From Halopseudomonas pelagia CL-AP6 (GTDB taxonomy: Bacteria; Pseudomonadota; Gammaproteobacteria; Pseudomonadales; Pseudomonadaceae), in NCBI RefSeq assembly GCF_000410875.1, contig NZ_AROI01000009.1, positions 186,001 through 250,000 of the forward strand: a stretch of DNA of 64,000 nucleotides. Reading direction: 5' to 3'. The notes under the pieces were generated by a model that ran no database searches, was not told the DNA's origin, and worked only from the letters and a program-made list of their open reading frames with translations. The translations under genes and the position numbers were made by a program. Shown here in pieces: positions 41,844-51,154 of this stretch. Position 1 is the stretch's first letter. Every line of letters begins with the position of its first letter.

Positions 41844-43241
41844 ATGGCTGTATATAACTACGATGTTGTGGTGCTGGGTTCCGGCCCGGCGGGTGAGGGC
41901 GCTGCGATGAATGCAGCCAAGCATGGCCGCAAGGTGGCTGTGGTGGAAGAGCGGACCATGGTTGGCGGCAACTGCACTCATCTGGGGACCATTCCCTCCA
42001 AGGCATTGCGTTATTCAGTCAAGCAGATCATCCATTTCAATACCAACAAGATGTTCCGCTCGATTGGCGAGCCGCGCTGGTTTTCTTTCCCTGACGTGCT
42101 GAAAAGCGCTGAAAAAGTCATGGCCAAGCAGGTCACCTCGCGCACCAGCTATTATGCGCGCAACCGCGTTGACGTATTTTTTGGCAAGGGCAGTTTTGCC
42201 GATGAACATACCATCGAGCTGGTCAACCGCTCCGGCGTGGTGGAAAAGCTAATTGCAAAAGAGATCATCATCGCTACCGGTTCGCGGCCATACCGCCCGG
42301 CCGATGTGAACTTCAGCCACCCACGCATCTATGATAGCGATACCATCCTCAAGCTCAACCATACCCCACGTACGCTGATTATCTACGGCGCAGGGGTTAT
42401 CGGCTGTGAGTATGCGTCGATTTTTTGTGGCCTTGGGGTCAAGGTTGACCTGATTGATAACCGTGACCGCCTGCTGAGCTTTCTGGATGACGAAATCTCC
42501 GACGCCCTGAGTTATCACCTGCGCAACAACAGTGTGTTGATTCGGCATAACGAGGAATACGAGAGCATCGAAGGGTTGGACAAGCGTGGCGTGGTGCTGA
42601 ATCTGAAGTCCGGCAAGAAACTCAAAGCCGATGCGTTGCTCTGGTGTAATGGTCGTTCAGGCAACACGGATGGCATGGGGCTGGAAAATGTCGGTTTGCG
42701 CCCGAATGGTCGCGGTCAGTTGAGCGTTGATGAGAACTACCGTACCGAGGTGCCAAACATCTATGCGGTGGGCGATGTTATTGGCTGGCCGAGTTTGGCC
42801 AGCGCTGCCTTTGATCAAGGTCGTTCGGCAGCTGGTAATATTGTCAGCAATGACGCCTGGCGCTTTGTTGATGACGTGCCTACCGGGATTTATACGATTC
42901 CGGAAATCAGCTCGCTGGGCAAGACCGAGCGGGAGTTAACCGAGGCGCAAGTGCCCTATGAAATCGGCCAGGCCTTCTTCAAGAGCATGGCCCGAGCGCA
43001 GATTACCGATGAGCCGGTAGGGATGCTGAAGATTCTGTTTCACCGCGAAACCTTGCAGGTGCTGGGGATTCACTGCTTCGGTGACCAGGCGTCGGAAATT
43101 GTGCATATCGGCCAGGCGATTATGAACCAGGAAGGGGAGGCCAATACGATCAAGTATTTCGTTAACACCACCTTCAACTATCCGACTATGGCGGAAGCTT
43201 ATCGCGTCGCCGCGCTGGATGGCTTGAACCGGTTGTTCTGA
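41844..43241 (+). CDS. sthA: Soluble pyridine nucleotide transhydrogenase
   Basis: Flavoprotein of the disulfide-reductase family that transfers hydride between NADPH and NAD+, mainly draining excess NADPH. The 465-residue sequence has the FAD motif [18 protein letters not shown] and the redox-site region [15 protein letters not shown], where the second cysteine of the usual pair is replaced by Thr, as in SthA and not in dihydrolipoamide dehydrogenase. It lies 55 bp after nqrM and supplies the NADH that Nqr consumes. A perfect terminator follows. Confidence 0.97.
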   Translation: MAVYNYDVVVLGSGPAGEGAAMNAAKHGRKVAVVEERTMVGGNCTHLGTIPSKALRYSVKQIIHFNTNKMFRSIGEPRWFSFPDVLKSAEKVMAKQVTSRTSYYARNRVDVFFGKGSFADEHTIELVNRSGVVEKLIAKEIIIATGSRPYRPADVNFSHPRIYDSDTILKLNHTPRTLIIYGAGVIGCEYASIFCGLGVKVDLIDNRDRLLSFLDDEISDALSYHLRNNSVLIRHNEEYESIEGLDKRGVVLNLKSGKKLKADALLWCNGRSGNTDGMGLENVGLRPNGRGQLSVDENYRTEVPNIYAVGDVIGWPSLASAAFDQGRSAAGNIVSNDAWRFVDDVPTGIYTIPEISSLGKTERELTEAQVPYEIGQAFFKSMARAQITDEPVGMLKILFHRETLQVLGIHCFGDQASEIVHIGQAIMNQEGEANTIKYFVNTTFNYPTMAEAYRVAALDGLNRLF

Positions 43242-43260
43242 GGTATTGGCAAGCCTGCGC

Positions 43261-43293
43261 ATTAAAAAGCCCTGCTATGCAGGGCTTTTTAAT
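43261..43293. terminator. Bidirectional terminator between sthA and the glycerophosphodiesterase gene
   Basis: A perfect 15-bp stem (43261-43275 and 43279-43293) around TAT, with A and T tracts at the outer ends, so that both convergent transcripts end in a U-run. Confidence 0.95.
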
Positions 43294-43302
43294 GCCTCTA
43301 AA

Positions 43303-44034
43303 TCAGGCGGGTGCTTTGGCCAGGGTCTCTACAGCCAGCTGCGGGAAGTCGGTGATGATGCTATCGACCCCCATCTCCACCAGGCGCTGCATTAATGCGG
43401 GCTCGTTTACCGTCCAGACTGAAACGTGGAGGCCGTGCGCCTTGGCGCTGGCCACACGCTGGGTCGAGCAGAGCTTCCAGTTCAAGATCAGATAGTCGCA
43501 ACCATAGCGCTTGCAGCTTTTGATCCAATCAATCAAGCCGTATTCTTCCACTAACCCGGTGGGCAAACCGAAGCTGCTATCGCGCGCGGTTTTCAATAGT
43601 GTCCGGCTGCTGGATGTGAGCACGACTTTTTCCTGCAAGCCGTAGCGGGTGACCAGCTCGGTGACCGCGTCGAGCACAATACGCGACTGCCCGGCGGAGC
43701 CGCTTTTGACTTCCAGCTGGTAATGTTCGAATTCCGGGCAAGTAGTGAACAACTGCTCCAGGCTGGGTATCGGGCACTCTTCGGGCCAGGCCGGGCCGCC
43801 ACGGCGCGCATCCATCTGCATCAGCTCGGCTGCGCTGTGATGCGCTATCTTGCCGCGCAGGCCAGTGGTTCTGCGTAACGTCGGGTCGTGTATGACCATC
43901 AGTTGGCGGTCGGCAGACAGGTGCAGGTCGAGCTCCACGCGTCGCACGCCCGCATCCAGGGCTCGACGAAAGCTCGGCAGGGTATTTTCCGGCGCTTCGC
44001 CCCGGGCGCCGCGATGGCCGTAAATCAAGGTCAT
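43303..44034 (-). CDS. Glycerophosphodiester phosphodiesterase, cytoplasmic type
   Basis: Hydrolyses glycerophosphodiesters from phospholipid turnover to glycerol-3-phosphate. The roughly 243-residue GDPD domain shows GHRGARGEAPENT, VELDLHLSADRQLMVIHDPT and, near the end, HVSVWTVNEPALMQRL. No signal peptide, so it is the UgpQ-like cytoplasmic form. The ATG at 44034 is taken as start; a TTG at 44058 would overlap the previous gene. It is last in the PilZ group. Confidence 0.92.
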   Translation of the reverse strand: MTLIYGHRGARGEAPENTLPSFRRALDAGVRRVELDLHLSADRQLMVIHDPTLRRTTGLRGKIAHHSAAELMQMDARRGGPAWPEECPIPSLEQLFTTCPEFEHYQLEVKSGSAGQSRIVLDAVTELVTRYGLQEKVVLTSSSRTLLKTARDSSFGLPTGLVEEYGLIDWIKSCKRYGCDYLILNWKLCSTQRVASAKAHGLHVSVWTVNEPALMQRLVEMGVDSIITDFPQLAVETLAKAPA

Positions 44035-44054
44035 AGGTGAGTGGTCATAGGGTG

Positions 44055-44375
44055 TCAATTGCCCTGGCGCCGATGCTGGCGGACGCTGTGAATAACATTG
44101 TCGTGTTCAAAATAGACGCTGAAATCAGCGTAGTCCCAGCGGCTGATAGGGGGCTGGCCAACTGGCGCATGGCGGTTGGCAGGTTCGCCGTAGCGCTGAC
44201 GCACACTGCTGCTGTTCAGGCCGCGCTGAGGTAGCTGCGCTGAGGCCTGAGCTGCCTGCTGGCCTAACGGGATGACCAGTGTGTCCGCTTGCACCGTTGG
44301 CGAGGTTAATAGCAGAAAGCCGGCGAGGGCGGTGGAAGACATAATTGTGCAAGACGTTATCCAGATCGATTTCAT
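44055..44375 (-). CDS. Small exported SmpA/OmlA-like protein
   Basis: A 106-residue protein with a signal peptide (cut after about residue 30, VQA-DTL) and a short domain (SVRQRYGEPANRHAPVGQPP then WDYADFSVYFEHDNVIHSV) that resembles the SmpA/BamE-type fold. No lipobox cysteine is present, so it would be a soluble periplasmic protein. Its ATG overlaps the PilZ stop (ATGA). Conserved in this place in pseudomonads as I recall; function unknown. Confidence 0.75.
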   Translation of the reverse strand: MKSIWITSCTIMSSTALAGFLLLTSPTVQADTLVIPLGQQAAQASAQLPQRGLNSSSVRQRYGEPANRHAPVGQPPISRWDYADFSVYFEHDNVIHSVRQHRRQGN

Positions 44376-44962
44376 GTCGGCATCCCTTCGGTGGTTTTAG
44401 CGGCACGGATTTCCTGTGCCTGTTTTTGCAGAATATGACGCGCCAGCAGCTGGCGTTGTGCATCACTCAGATTGTCAAAGCTGACGCCCAGCTGCCACTG
44501 GCCGGTGTCTTGTTCAGCCTCGCAGCGGATCACCCTGGCGGGCAGCACCAGCCCCAGGAGTGAGGGCATCAGCACCATGCGCAGCATCAGCCAGGAATCT
44601 AGGGCGTAGGCCTGTGGAGAACTGAAAGCCATGCCCCCTTCGCTTAAAGTGACCTCCTGGGGCTCGCTCAGATCCCCAGTCAACTGCATGGCGAGCGCCT
44701 TGCCAACCAGATCAACGCGTTTGTTAATTATCTTCAGATAATGGGCGAGGGCTCGGTCACGCTCAGCAATTTGCCGGAGCAAATGCTGAGATTCATAGTC
44801 CAGCATGTGCAGGTCGCTGAGCAGACTAAAAAGAGGAGACTCGTCGTCCTGCGTCTCCTTGTTCAGCTCGGGCCCATCGATTGGCTTGACCTGCAGCGCC
44901 ATTTGGTCACGGATGCGAAAGAAATCCCGTTTTTCGTCCGTCTCGCCATCATCTGTGTGCAT
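44372..44962 (-). CDS. PilZ-domain protein with long helical insertion
   Basis: A 196-residue protein. It has the RxxxR motif (RDFFRIRD) near residue 14 and a second-motif-like TLSEGGMAF about 100 residues later, where the usual Asp/Asn is Thr. Between them lie charged, leucine-rich helices (LLSDLHMLDYESQHLLRQIA). Ordinary PilZ domains have only about 20-30 residues between these motifs. c-di-GMP binding is therefore uncertain; the architecture recalls oligomeric PilZ proteins with coiled-coil insertions. The ATG at 44962 gives the compact start; a longer frame is unconserved. Confidence 0.78.
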   Translation of the reverse strand: MHTDDGETDEKRDFFRIRDQMALQVKPIDGPELNKETQDDESPLFSLLSDLHMLDYESQHLLRQIAERDRALAHYLKIINKRVDLVGKALAMQLTGDLSEPQEVTLSEGGMAFSSPQAYALDSWLMLRMVLMPSLLGLVLPARVIRCEAEQDTGQWQLGVSFDNLSDAQRQLLARHILQKQAQEIRAAKTTEGMPT

Positions 44963-45076
44963 GACATTACTCGCAATAAGCTGGTCTGAAGCGCTGAACA
45001 ATCGCCTGGAATCAGTGTAACATGCAGTCCGAACCGTCACTCAACAGGGCAATGCCCATCAGGTAACCGGTATTTC

Positions 45077-46321
45077 ATGTTCAGACCTTTGCCTTTCTTT
45101 ATTGGCCTCCGTTACACCCGGGCCAAACGCCGCAATCATTTCATCTCTTTTATATCACTGATCTCCATGCTTGGCCTCACTCTGGGGGTCATGGTCATGA
45201 TCCTGGTGCTGTCGGTGATGAATGGTTTTGACCGTGAGCTACGCACCCGCATTCTGGGTATGGTGCCGCACGCGACCATCAGCTCCGAACAGCCTATGGA
45301 TGACTGGCAAACGCTGGCTACGCGGCTTGAGGAACATCCACAGGTAATCGCTGCGGCGCCGTTTATCCAGCTGCAAGGCATGTTGACGCATAACGGCAGC
45401 GTGGCTCCGGTACTGGTCAATGGCGTCATACCTGATGCCGAAAAGCATGTTTCGATCATCGAACAGCACATGACCGAAGGTGCGCTGAGTGATCTGCAGG
45501 ATGGCGAGTTCGGCATCATCATTGGCGAGCTGATTGCCAAGCGTTTTGGTGTTCAGGTTGGCGACAAGCTGACTTTTGTTTTGCCGGAGGCGTCGGTGAC
45601 ACCGGCGGGTGTATTTCCGCGGCTGAAACGCTTTACCGTGGCGGGCGTATTCAAGGTCGGGGCTGAGCTCGACAGCTCTCTGGCGATGATTCACGCCGGG
45701 GACGCCGCGCGACTGTCGCGTTGGCAGCCGGGCCAGATGCAGGGTTTGCGGGTCAAGCTGGATGACCTGTTTCAAGCGCCCAAGGTCGCCTGGGATTTGG
45801 CGTTGACCCTGCCGGGCAATTATTACGCGCAGGACTGGACGCGCACCCACGGCAACCTGTTTGCGGCGATCCGTATGGAGAAGACCATGATCGGTCTGCT
45901 TTTGTTGCTGATCGTGGCGGTGGCCGCGTTCAATATTATCTCCACGCTGGTGATGGTGGTGACTGACAAGAAATCTGATATCGCCATTTTGCGTACGCTG
46001 GGGGCTTCTCCGGGCACCATCATGGGTATCTTTATGGTTCAAGGTTCGGTCATTGGCGTTATCGGTACACTGGCTGGCGGTGTTCTCGGGGTATTGGCAG
46101 CGTTAAACGTGTCGGCCATGGTCGCCGGGCTGGAAAGCCTGTTCGGTGTTCAATTCCTCAGTTCAGACGTGTATTTCATCAGCTACCTGCCCTCACAGTT
46201 GATTTGGAACGACGTAGTGCTGATCTGCCTGACGGCGCTAGGTATGAGCTTTGCTGCGACCCTGTACCCCGCCTGGCGGGCCTCGCGAACCGAGCCGGCG
46301 GAGGCTTTGCGTTATGACTGA
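45077..46321 (+). CDS. lolC: Lipoprotein-releasing transporter permease (LolC/LolF)
   Basis: Inner-membrane permease that extracts outer-membrane lipoproteins and hands them to LolA. The 414-residue protein has the N-terminal helix ([20 protein letters not shown]), a large periplasmic domain, and three C-terminal helices, with the hook region ([19 protein letters not shown]) that binds LolA in LolC. It overlaps lolD by 8 bp. The lolE gene that follows lolD in P. aeruginosa is not here, so this protein may work as a homodimer (LolF type) or lolE is elsewhere. The start ATG has no strong ribosome binding site. Confidence 0.93.
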   Translation: MFRPLPFFIGLRYTRAKRRNHFISFISLISMLGLTLGVMVMILVLSVMNGFDRELRTRILGMVPHATISSEQPMDDWQTLATRLEEHPQVIAAAPFIQLQGMLTHNGSVAPVLVNGVIPDAEKHVSIIEQHMTEGALSDLQDGEFGIIIGELIAKRFGVQVGDKLTFVLPEASVTPAGVFPRLKRFTVAGVFKVGAELDSSLAMIHAGDAARLSRWQPGQMQGLRVKLDDLFQAPKVAWDLALTLPGNYYAQDWTRTHGNLFAAIRMEKTMIGLLLLLIVAVAAFNIISTLVMVVTDKKSDIAILRTLGASPGTIMGIFMVQGSVIGVIGTLAGGVLGVLAALNVSAMVAGLESLFGVQFLSSDVYFISYLPSQLIWNDVVLICLTALGMSFAATLYPAWRASRTEPAEALRYD

Positions 46322-47000
46322 AGTGGTGCTGGAATGTCGCCAGCTGAGTATGGAATATGCTATTGGGCCGCAGCGTTTGCGGGTGCTGGACTCGATCAAC
46401 TTGCGCCTGGTTGCTGGCGAACGAATAGCGATCGTCGGGAGCTCGGGGTCCGGCAAAACGACCCTGTTGAACCTGCTGGGCGGGCTGGATACGCCCACGG
46501 ACGGTGAGGTCTGGTTGGCAGGCCGTCAGATGTCTGCGCTCAAGGAGTCCGAGCGTGGTCAACTAAGGAATACCGGGCTGGGCTTCGTTTACCAGTTCCA
46601 CCATTTGTTAGCGGAATTCACTGCGTTGGAAAACGTGTGTATGCCTTTGCTCATAGGCCGCACGCCGATTAACCAGGCGCGGGAGCGGGGCATGGAAATA
46701 TTGCGCCGCGTTGGCTTGACCGAACGTGCCGGGCACAAACCTGCGGAGTTATCGGGTGGCGAGCGTCAGCGGGTGGCCATTGCCCGGGCGCTGATCAATC
46801 AACCAGCTTGCGTACTGCTGGACGAGCCCACCGGCAACCTGGATCAAACCACGGCCAAGAGTGTCCAGGAGTTGATGCTGGAGTTGAGCCAGAGTCTTAA
46901 TACCGCCTTTATGGTGGTGACCCATGATCTTGCGTTGGCCTCGCAAATGGACCGTGTACTGACGCTCAATCAAGGGCATCTGGCCGCATTAGAGCTCTAA
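46314..47000 (+). CDS. lolD: Lipoprotein-releasing system ATPase LolD
   Basis: Provides ATP-driven force for lipoprotein release. The 228-residue ABC protein has Walker A ([18 protein letters not shown]), the LolD-typical [20 protein letters not shown], the signature [15 protein letters not shown] and Walker [13 protein letters not shown]. The ATG lies in the lolC 3' end (ATGACTGA overlap). Its last codons fall in a 16-bp tandem repeat. Confidence 0.97.
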   Translation: MTEVVLECRQLSMEYAIGPQRLRVLDSINLRLVAGERIAIVGSSGSGKTTLLNLLGGLDTPTDGEVWLAGRQMSALKESERGQLRNTGLGFVYQFHHLLAEFTALENVCMPLLIGRTPINQARERGMEILRRVGLTERAGHKPAELSGGERQRVAIARALINQPACVLLDEPTGNLDQTTAKSVQELMLELSQSLNTAFMVVTHDLALASQMDRVLTLNQGHLAALEL

Positions 47001-47037
47001 TAAATTGGAGCTCTAGTAAAGCTGGAGCTCGATAAGG
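46989..47037. repeat. Three 16-bp tandem repeats over the lolD stop codon
   Basis: Units start near 46989, 47005 and 47022: TTAGAGCTCTAATAAA, TTGGAGCTCTAGTAAA and CTGGAGCTCGATAAGG. Each contains GAGCTC followed by a stop-like triplet, so the end of lolD has been duplicated twice. It lies where lolE would begin in P. aeruginosa. Confidence 0.8.
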
Positions 47038-47099
47038 CAAGCGTCACCTCTCCAATGTGCTGACTAGGTACGCTGAACAGCATCCGCCCTGGATCCGAA

Positions 47100-47624
47100 T
47101 CAGATGTGCCGACGGCGTCGCAATTTGCGCTTTTGCCAGTTGCGCCCCACCCATATTCGCCAATACAACATGGTCGCAGCGTAACCGACTGCGGCTAATA
47201 CGGTACCGACCAGCAGCGCGCCGAGTAGCAGCGGTTGCCAGATATGGTGTATTTCCGACATCAGCCACGTCAGTGACAGCTCCATAGGCATGCTGCGTTC
47301 GGGTGCGCCCAGGAGCAGAGTGCCGATCTTGTATTGGGTGAAGAACACAGCTGGCATGGTAATCGGATTGGTCAGCCAGACCAAGCCGACTGAAATGGGC
47401 AGATTGGCGCGCAAGGGCACGGCGATAGCGGCCGACATCAACATCTGCATTGGGATCGGTAACATGGCCACGAACAGTCCTATGGCAATGGCACGAGCGA
47501 CACTGTGCCGGTTGAGGTGCCATAAGTTTGGATCGTGCAGCATGGTGCCCATAAAGCGCAGCGACGTGCTCTGCTTTATGCGTTCAGGGCTAGGCATGTA
47601 GCGTTTTAGGAGCCTACGCGGCAT
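47100..47624 (-). CDS. DUF2062 membrane protein
   Basis: A 174-residue membrane protein of the DUF2062 family: ...HSVARAIAIGLFVAMLPIPM, QMLMSAAIAVPLRANLPIS and WLTNPITMPAVF, with three or four helices and basic ends (KRKLRRRRHI). No function is established that I know of. It lies between lolD and comEC in pseudomonads, after lolE where that is present. Confidence 0.88.
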   Translation of the reverse strand: MPRRLLKRYMPSPERIKQSTSLRFMGTMLHDPNLWHLNRHSVARAIAIGLFVAMLPIPMQMLMSAAIAVPLRANLPISVGLVWLTNPITMPAVFFTQYKIGTLLLGAPERSMPMELSLTWLMSEIHHIWQPLLLGALLVGTVLAAVGYAATMLYWRIWVGRNWQKRKLRRRRHI

Positions 47625-47714
47625 CGCGGATGTTCGACCTGAGAAATGTGCACCAATTATGCATGGAATGTCAGGGCGGCACTACTGCCTGACGGCAAAG
47701 GAGATGCACAGAGC

Positions 47715-49982
47715 GTGAGTTTTTTATCCTCGCTTGCCAGCCGATTCTTGGCTTTGTTGCTCGGGCTGGTGTTACCACTGGCATGGGTTTCACTGCCACC
47801 TCTCCCCTGGCTGTTGCTATTGAGCTTTTTGCTGCCCGCGATCGGTCTGTGCCGGCCTCCTGGCCGGCATGTGGCGCTGATCGGCGCAGGCTTCGTCTGG
47901 GCCTGTCTGTTCCATCACCAACAACTGGAGCAACGCCTGCCGGCGGAGTTGGATATGCAGACGGTGGTGTTGGAGGGCCGTGTCCATGGTCTCCCAGAAG
48001 CGACGGATACGGGCTGGCGTTTCATGCTACGCAATGCGCGTATAGCGGATACCGGCGAACCTCTGCCGCCGATCCGAACACACTGGTATTCAGGTGAGCA
48101 AGTGTTCCCGGGTGAATACTGGCGATTTCATGCACGGCTACGGCGGCCCAGAGGACTGGCCAATCCAGGGCGTTTCGATTATGAGGCCTGGCTTTACGCC
48201 AGAGAGATTGGCGCTTTGGCCAGCGTGCGCAGCGGCGAGCTTCTGGCGCTGCCGCACAGTGCGGGGCTAGGACCGGTGCGGGCCTATATCCGGCAGCGGC
48301 TGGATGCGGTGTTTGCCGACACAGCACAGCGTTCTCGGCTCGCAGCCTTGGTGGTCGGCGATCGCAGCGTATTGAGTAAGGCCGATTGGCAGGTGTTGCA
48401 GGCCACGGGCACCAGCCACCTGATGGTCATTTCCGGGCTGCATGTGGGCATGCTCGCCGCGGCCGTTTTTGCGCTGGCGTCACTGCTGGGCCGTATAGGC
48501 TGGTTACCCGTCCCCTGGCCGCGGATATGGCTCGCGGCACCCCTGGCGATTGTTGCTGCGGCTGTCTATGCCGGGCTTGCTGGCTTTGCCGTGCCGACGC
48601 AACGGGCGTTATTGATGGTCGCGCTGGTATTGCTCGCGCGGTTGGTATATCGGCAGCCGGGACCCTGGATATTCTGGCTTATGGCGATATGTGCGGTCAC
48701 CTTGTTTGATCCCGCTGCACCCTTGCTGGCTGGCTTCTGGCTATCTTTTATGGCGGTGGGTTTGCTGGTTCTCGGCATGCACGGGCGCTTGCAACAGCGA
48801 GGGTTGTGGTGGCGTTGGGGGCGTGCGCAGTGGGTGGTATTTATCGGTCTCTGGCCATGGCTGTTGCTATGGGGCATGCCGGGCAGCGTGATCGCGCCCT
48901 TGATCAATGTGCTGGCGATTCCCTGGGTCAGTGTGCTGGTGGTGCCAGCCGGATTGCTTGGTACTGGATTAGAACTGTTGTTCGGCTTTTCCTGGCTGCT
49001 TGTGGCAGCCGATCAGGCACTGGTATGGCTGTTCGATAAACTGGCCTGGGCCGCACAGTGGCATATCCCCAGCTACCTGGCTTTCCCCGGCTGGATCAAC
49101 TGGTCTTTGGGCACGCTGGCGACCCTGGCTTTGCTAAGCCCGCTGGCCAGGTTGCTGTGGCTGCCGGCACTCGTGTGTCTACCGGTGATGCTTCACAATC
49201 CCCAGTCTCGCCCTGAGGAGCAGCAGTTGTGGGTCACCGTGCTGGATGTTGGGCAGGGTTTGGCAGTGCTATTGCAAACCCGGGACCATAGCTTGCTTTA
49301 TGATGCGGGCGCGCGCTTGTCCAGCGGGTTTGACCTGGGTGAGGCGGTAGTCCACCCAGCCCTGGTAGAGCTGGGCGTCGAGCGCCTTGACGGGATGCTG
49401 ATCAGCCATGCGGATAATGACCATGCCGGAGGTGCCATGGCTCTGGTCAGCCGCTTGCCGGTAGCGCAGGTATTGGCCGGCCAGCATGAATCGCTGCCGG
49501 ACGCGCTGCAGGCCAGAGCCTGTGTTCCGGGTGAATCGTGGCGCTGGAATGGTGTGACCTTTGCGGTGGTTTATAGCGCTCCGCCGCCTGCGCCAGCCAA
49601 CGAGCGCTCCTGCGTATTACGTGCCGGCGTGGGCCGGGCGAGTGTCTTGTTGCCAGGTGACCTGGGTATTCGCGGCGAGTACCAGATGCTGCGTGAGCCA
49701 CTCGATGCTCAGCTTCTTATTGCGCCACATCATGGCAGCCGTAGTTCATCGTCCTACGCCTTTATCCGTGCGGTAGACCCGCGCTGGGTGGTGTTCAGCG
49801 CCGGGCATGGCAATGCATTTAACCATCCACATCCCAAGGTTGTGGATCGCTACCGCGAATTGGCTGTGGAACCTGTTTATACTAGCGCCTCGGGTGCGGT
49901 GCGTTTCGTGTTGGACGACGCACGCGGCAGCTACTGGAAATGGTCCTGGCGTGAAAAGGCTCGGCGTTTCTGGCATGAATAA
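47715..49982 (+). CDS. comEC: DNA uptake channel ComEC/Rec2
   Basis: Inner-membrane protein that brings single-stranded DNA into the cytoplasm during natural transformation. About 755 residues: N-terminal hydrophobic and OB-like DUF4131 region, the competence domain (DRSVLSKADWQVLQATGTSH then LMVISGLHVGMLAA), several helices, and a C-terminal metallo-beta-lactamase domain with ligands in SHADNDHAGG, LLPGDLG and APHHGSRSS. All catalytic motifs look intact. The GTG at 47715, with AAGGAG 11 bases upstream, is favoured over an upstream ATG at 47646. Confidence 0.92.
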   Translation: MSFLSSLASRFLALLLGLVLPLAWVSLPPLPWLLLLSFLLPAIGLCRPPGRHVALIGAGFVWACLFHHQQLEQRLPAELDMQTVVLEGRVHGLPEATDTGWRFMLRNARIADTGEPLPPIRTHWYSGEQVFPGEYWRFHARLRRPRGLANPGRFDYEAWLYAREIGALASVRSGELLALPHSAGLGPVRAYIRQRLDAVFADTAQRSRLAALVVGDRSVLSKADWQVLQATGTSHLMVISGLHVGMLAAAVFALASLLGRIGWLPVPWPRIWLAAPLAIVAAAVYAGLAGFAVPTQRALLMVALVLLARLVYRQPGPWIFWLMAICAVTLFDPAAPLLAGFWLSFMAVGLLVLGMHGRLQQRGLWWRWGRAQWVVFIGLWPWLLLWGMPGSVIAPLINVLAIPWVSVLVVPAGLLGTGLELLFGFSWLLVAADQALVWLFDKLAWAAQWHIPSYLAFPGWINWSLGTLATLALLSPLARLLWLPALVCLPVMLHNPQSRPEEQQLWVTVLDVGQGLAVLLQTRDHSLLYDAGARLSSGFDLGEAVVHPALVELGVERLDGMLISHADNDHAGGAMALVSRLPVAQVLAGQHESLPDALQARACVPGESWRWNGVTFAVVYSAPPPAPANERSCVLRAGVGRASVLLPGDLGIRGEYQMLREPLDAQLLIAPHHGSRSSSSYAFIRAVDPRWVVFSAGHGNAFNHPHPKVVDRYRELAVEPVYTSASGAVRFVLDDARGSYWKWSWREKARRFWHE

Positions 49983-50048
49983 CAAGATTGCGCAGGCAGG
50001 GCTAGGCGCTGTGCTAGAGTTAGCCATCATTTGGGGGAGGGAACGCGT

Positions 50049-50717
50049 GTGTGGGAATTGATCAGTGCGGGCGGCTGGCTGATGCTGCCGATAGTATTAT
50101 TTTCAGTGGTGGCTGTCGCCATCGTGATAGAGCGTTTGTGGACGTTGCGCCTGGACCGGGTCGCACCTCCCAGCTTGCTCGGCCAGGTCTGGCGTTGGGT
50201 CAAGGACGGTGAGCTTGACGCGGCAAAGCTGAAAACCTTGCGGGCCGACTCGCCGCTGGGTGAGATTCTTGCTGCAGGGCTGGCCAATTCAAGGCATGGC
50301 CGGGACATCATGAAAGAGTGCATTCAGGAAGCCGCTGGCAAGGTCATCCACGAGCTGGAACGTTACCTCAATACCCTGGGTACCATCGCCGCGATCACGC
50401 CGCTGCTCGGTCTGTTGGGTACGGTCATCGGCATGATAGACGTGTTCAGTGCCATCATGATTCAGGGTACGGGTAATACGGGCGTTTTGGCTGGTGGTAT
50501 CTCCAAGGCGTTGATTACCACCGCCGCCGGTTTGACCGTGGCTATCCCTGCGCTGTTTTTCCACCGCTTTTTTGTCCGCCGGGTAGAAGAGCTGGTGATT
50601 GCCATGGAGCAGGAAGCGACCAAGCTGGTAGAGGTTATGCAGGGCAATCGTGAAGTAGAAGGCGCTGAGCAGCCAGTGAAGGTGTCGCATGTTGGCAGCA
50701 CACGCAAGGGAGCCTGA
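50049..50717 (+). CDS. exbB: ExbB/TolQ-family proton channel subunit
   Basis: A 222-residue inner-membrane protein with three helices of the MotA/TolQ/ExbB family (SAGGWLMLPIVLFSVVAVAI; TLGTIAAITPLLGLLGTVIG; GISKALITTAAGLTVAIPAL). It should form a proton-driven motor with the ExbD-like product just downstream. The GTG start at 50049 is preceded by GGGGGAGGG and gives the P. aeruginosa sequence start MWEL. The energised partner (a TonB) is not in this window, so its job is open. Confidence 0.9.
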   Translation: MWELISAGGWLMLPIVLFSVVAVAIVIERLWTLRLDRVAPPSLLGQVWRWVKDGELDAAKLKTLRADSPLGEILAAGLANSRHGRDIMKECIQEAAGKVIHELERYLNTLGTIAAITPLLGLLGTVIGMIDVFSAIMIQGTGNTGVLAGGISKALITTAAGLTVAIPALFFHRFFVRRVEELVIAMEQEATKLVEVMQGNREVEGAEQPVKVSHVGSTRKGA

Positions 50718-50719
50718 CT

Positions 50720-51154
50720 GTGAACTTCCGACGCAAGAAGGCTGACGAGGCCAGCGTAAATCTTACCCCGCTGATTGACGTGGTGTTTCTGTTACTGATT
50801 TTCTTCATGGTCTCGACCACCTTTACCCGCGAAACACAGCTCAAGCTCGATCTGCCGCAGGCCGCGTCCGGCGAGCAGGCCGAGAGTACCGCTGGGCAGC
50901 AGATCGAGTTGGTCATATCGGCTTCAGGCGACATTGCCATCAACGCAAAGGCCTTGGCCGCGCCCTCGGTTGATACTCTGAAAACCGCGCTGCAACGTGA
51001 GTCTGCAGGCGATACCGAGTTACCACTGATCATCACTGCCGATGCCCAAACTCCGCACCAGGCGGTGATTATGGCCATGGATGCGGCTGGCCAGCTGGGC
51101 TTTACCCGGCTGCGGCTGACCACCAGTGAGATGGAGGCGGGCGATAGCCAGTGA
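50720..51154 (+). CDS. exbD: ExbD/TolR-family protein
   Basis: A 144-residue protein with one helix bearing the critical acid Asp20 (TPLIDVVFLLLIFFMVST) and a periplasmic domain. It starts with GTG 2 bp after exbB and overlaps lpxK by 4 bp (GTGA). It is the proton-carrying partner of the preceding gene product. Confidence 0.93.
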   Translation: MNFRRKKADEASVNLTPLIDVVFLLLIFFMVSTTFTRETQLKLDLPQAASGEQAESTAGQQIELVISASGDIAINAKALAAPSVDTLKTALQRESAGDTELPLIITADAQTPHQAVIMAMDAAGQLGFTRLRLTTSEMEAGDSQ

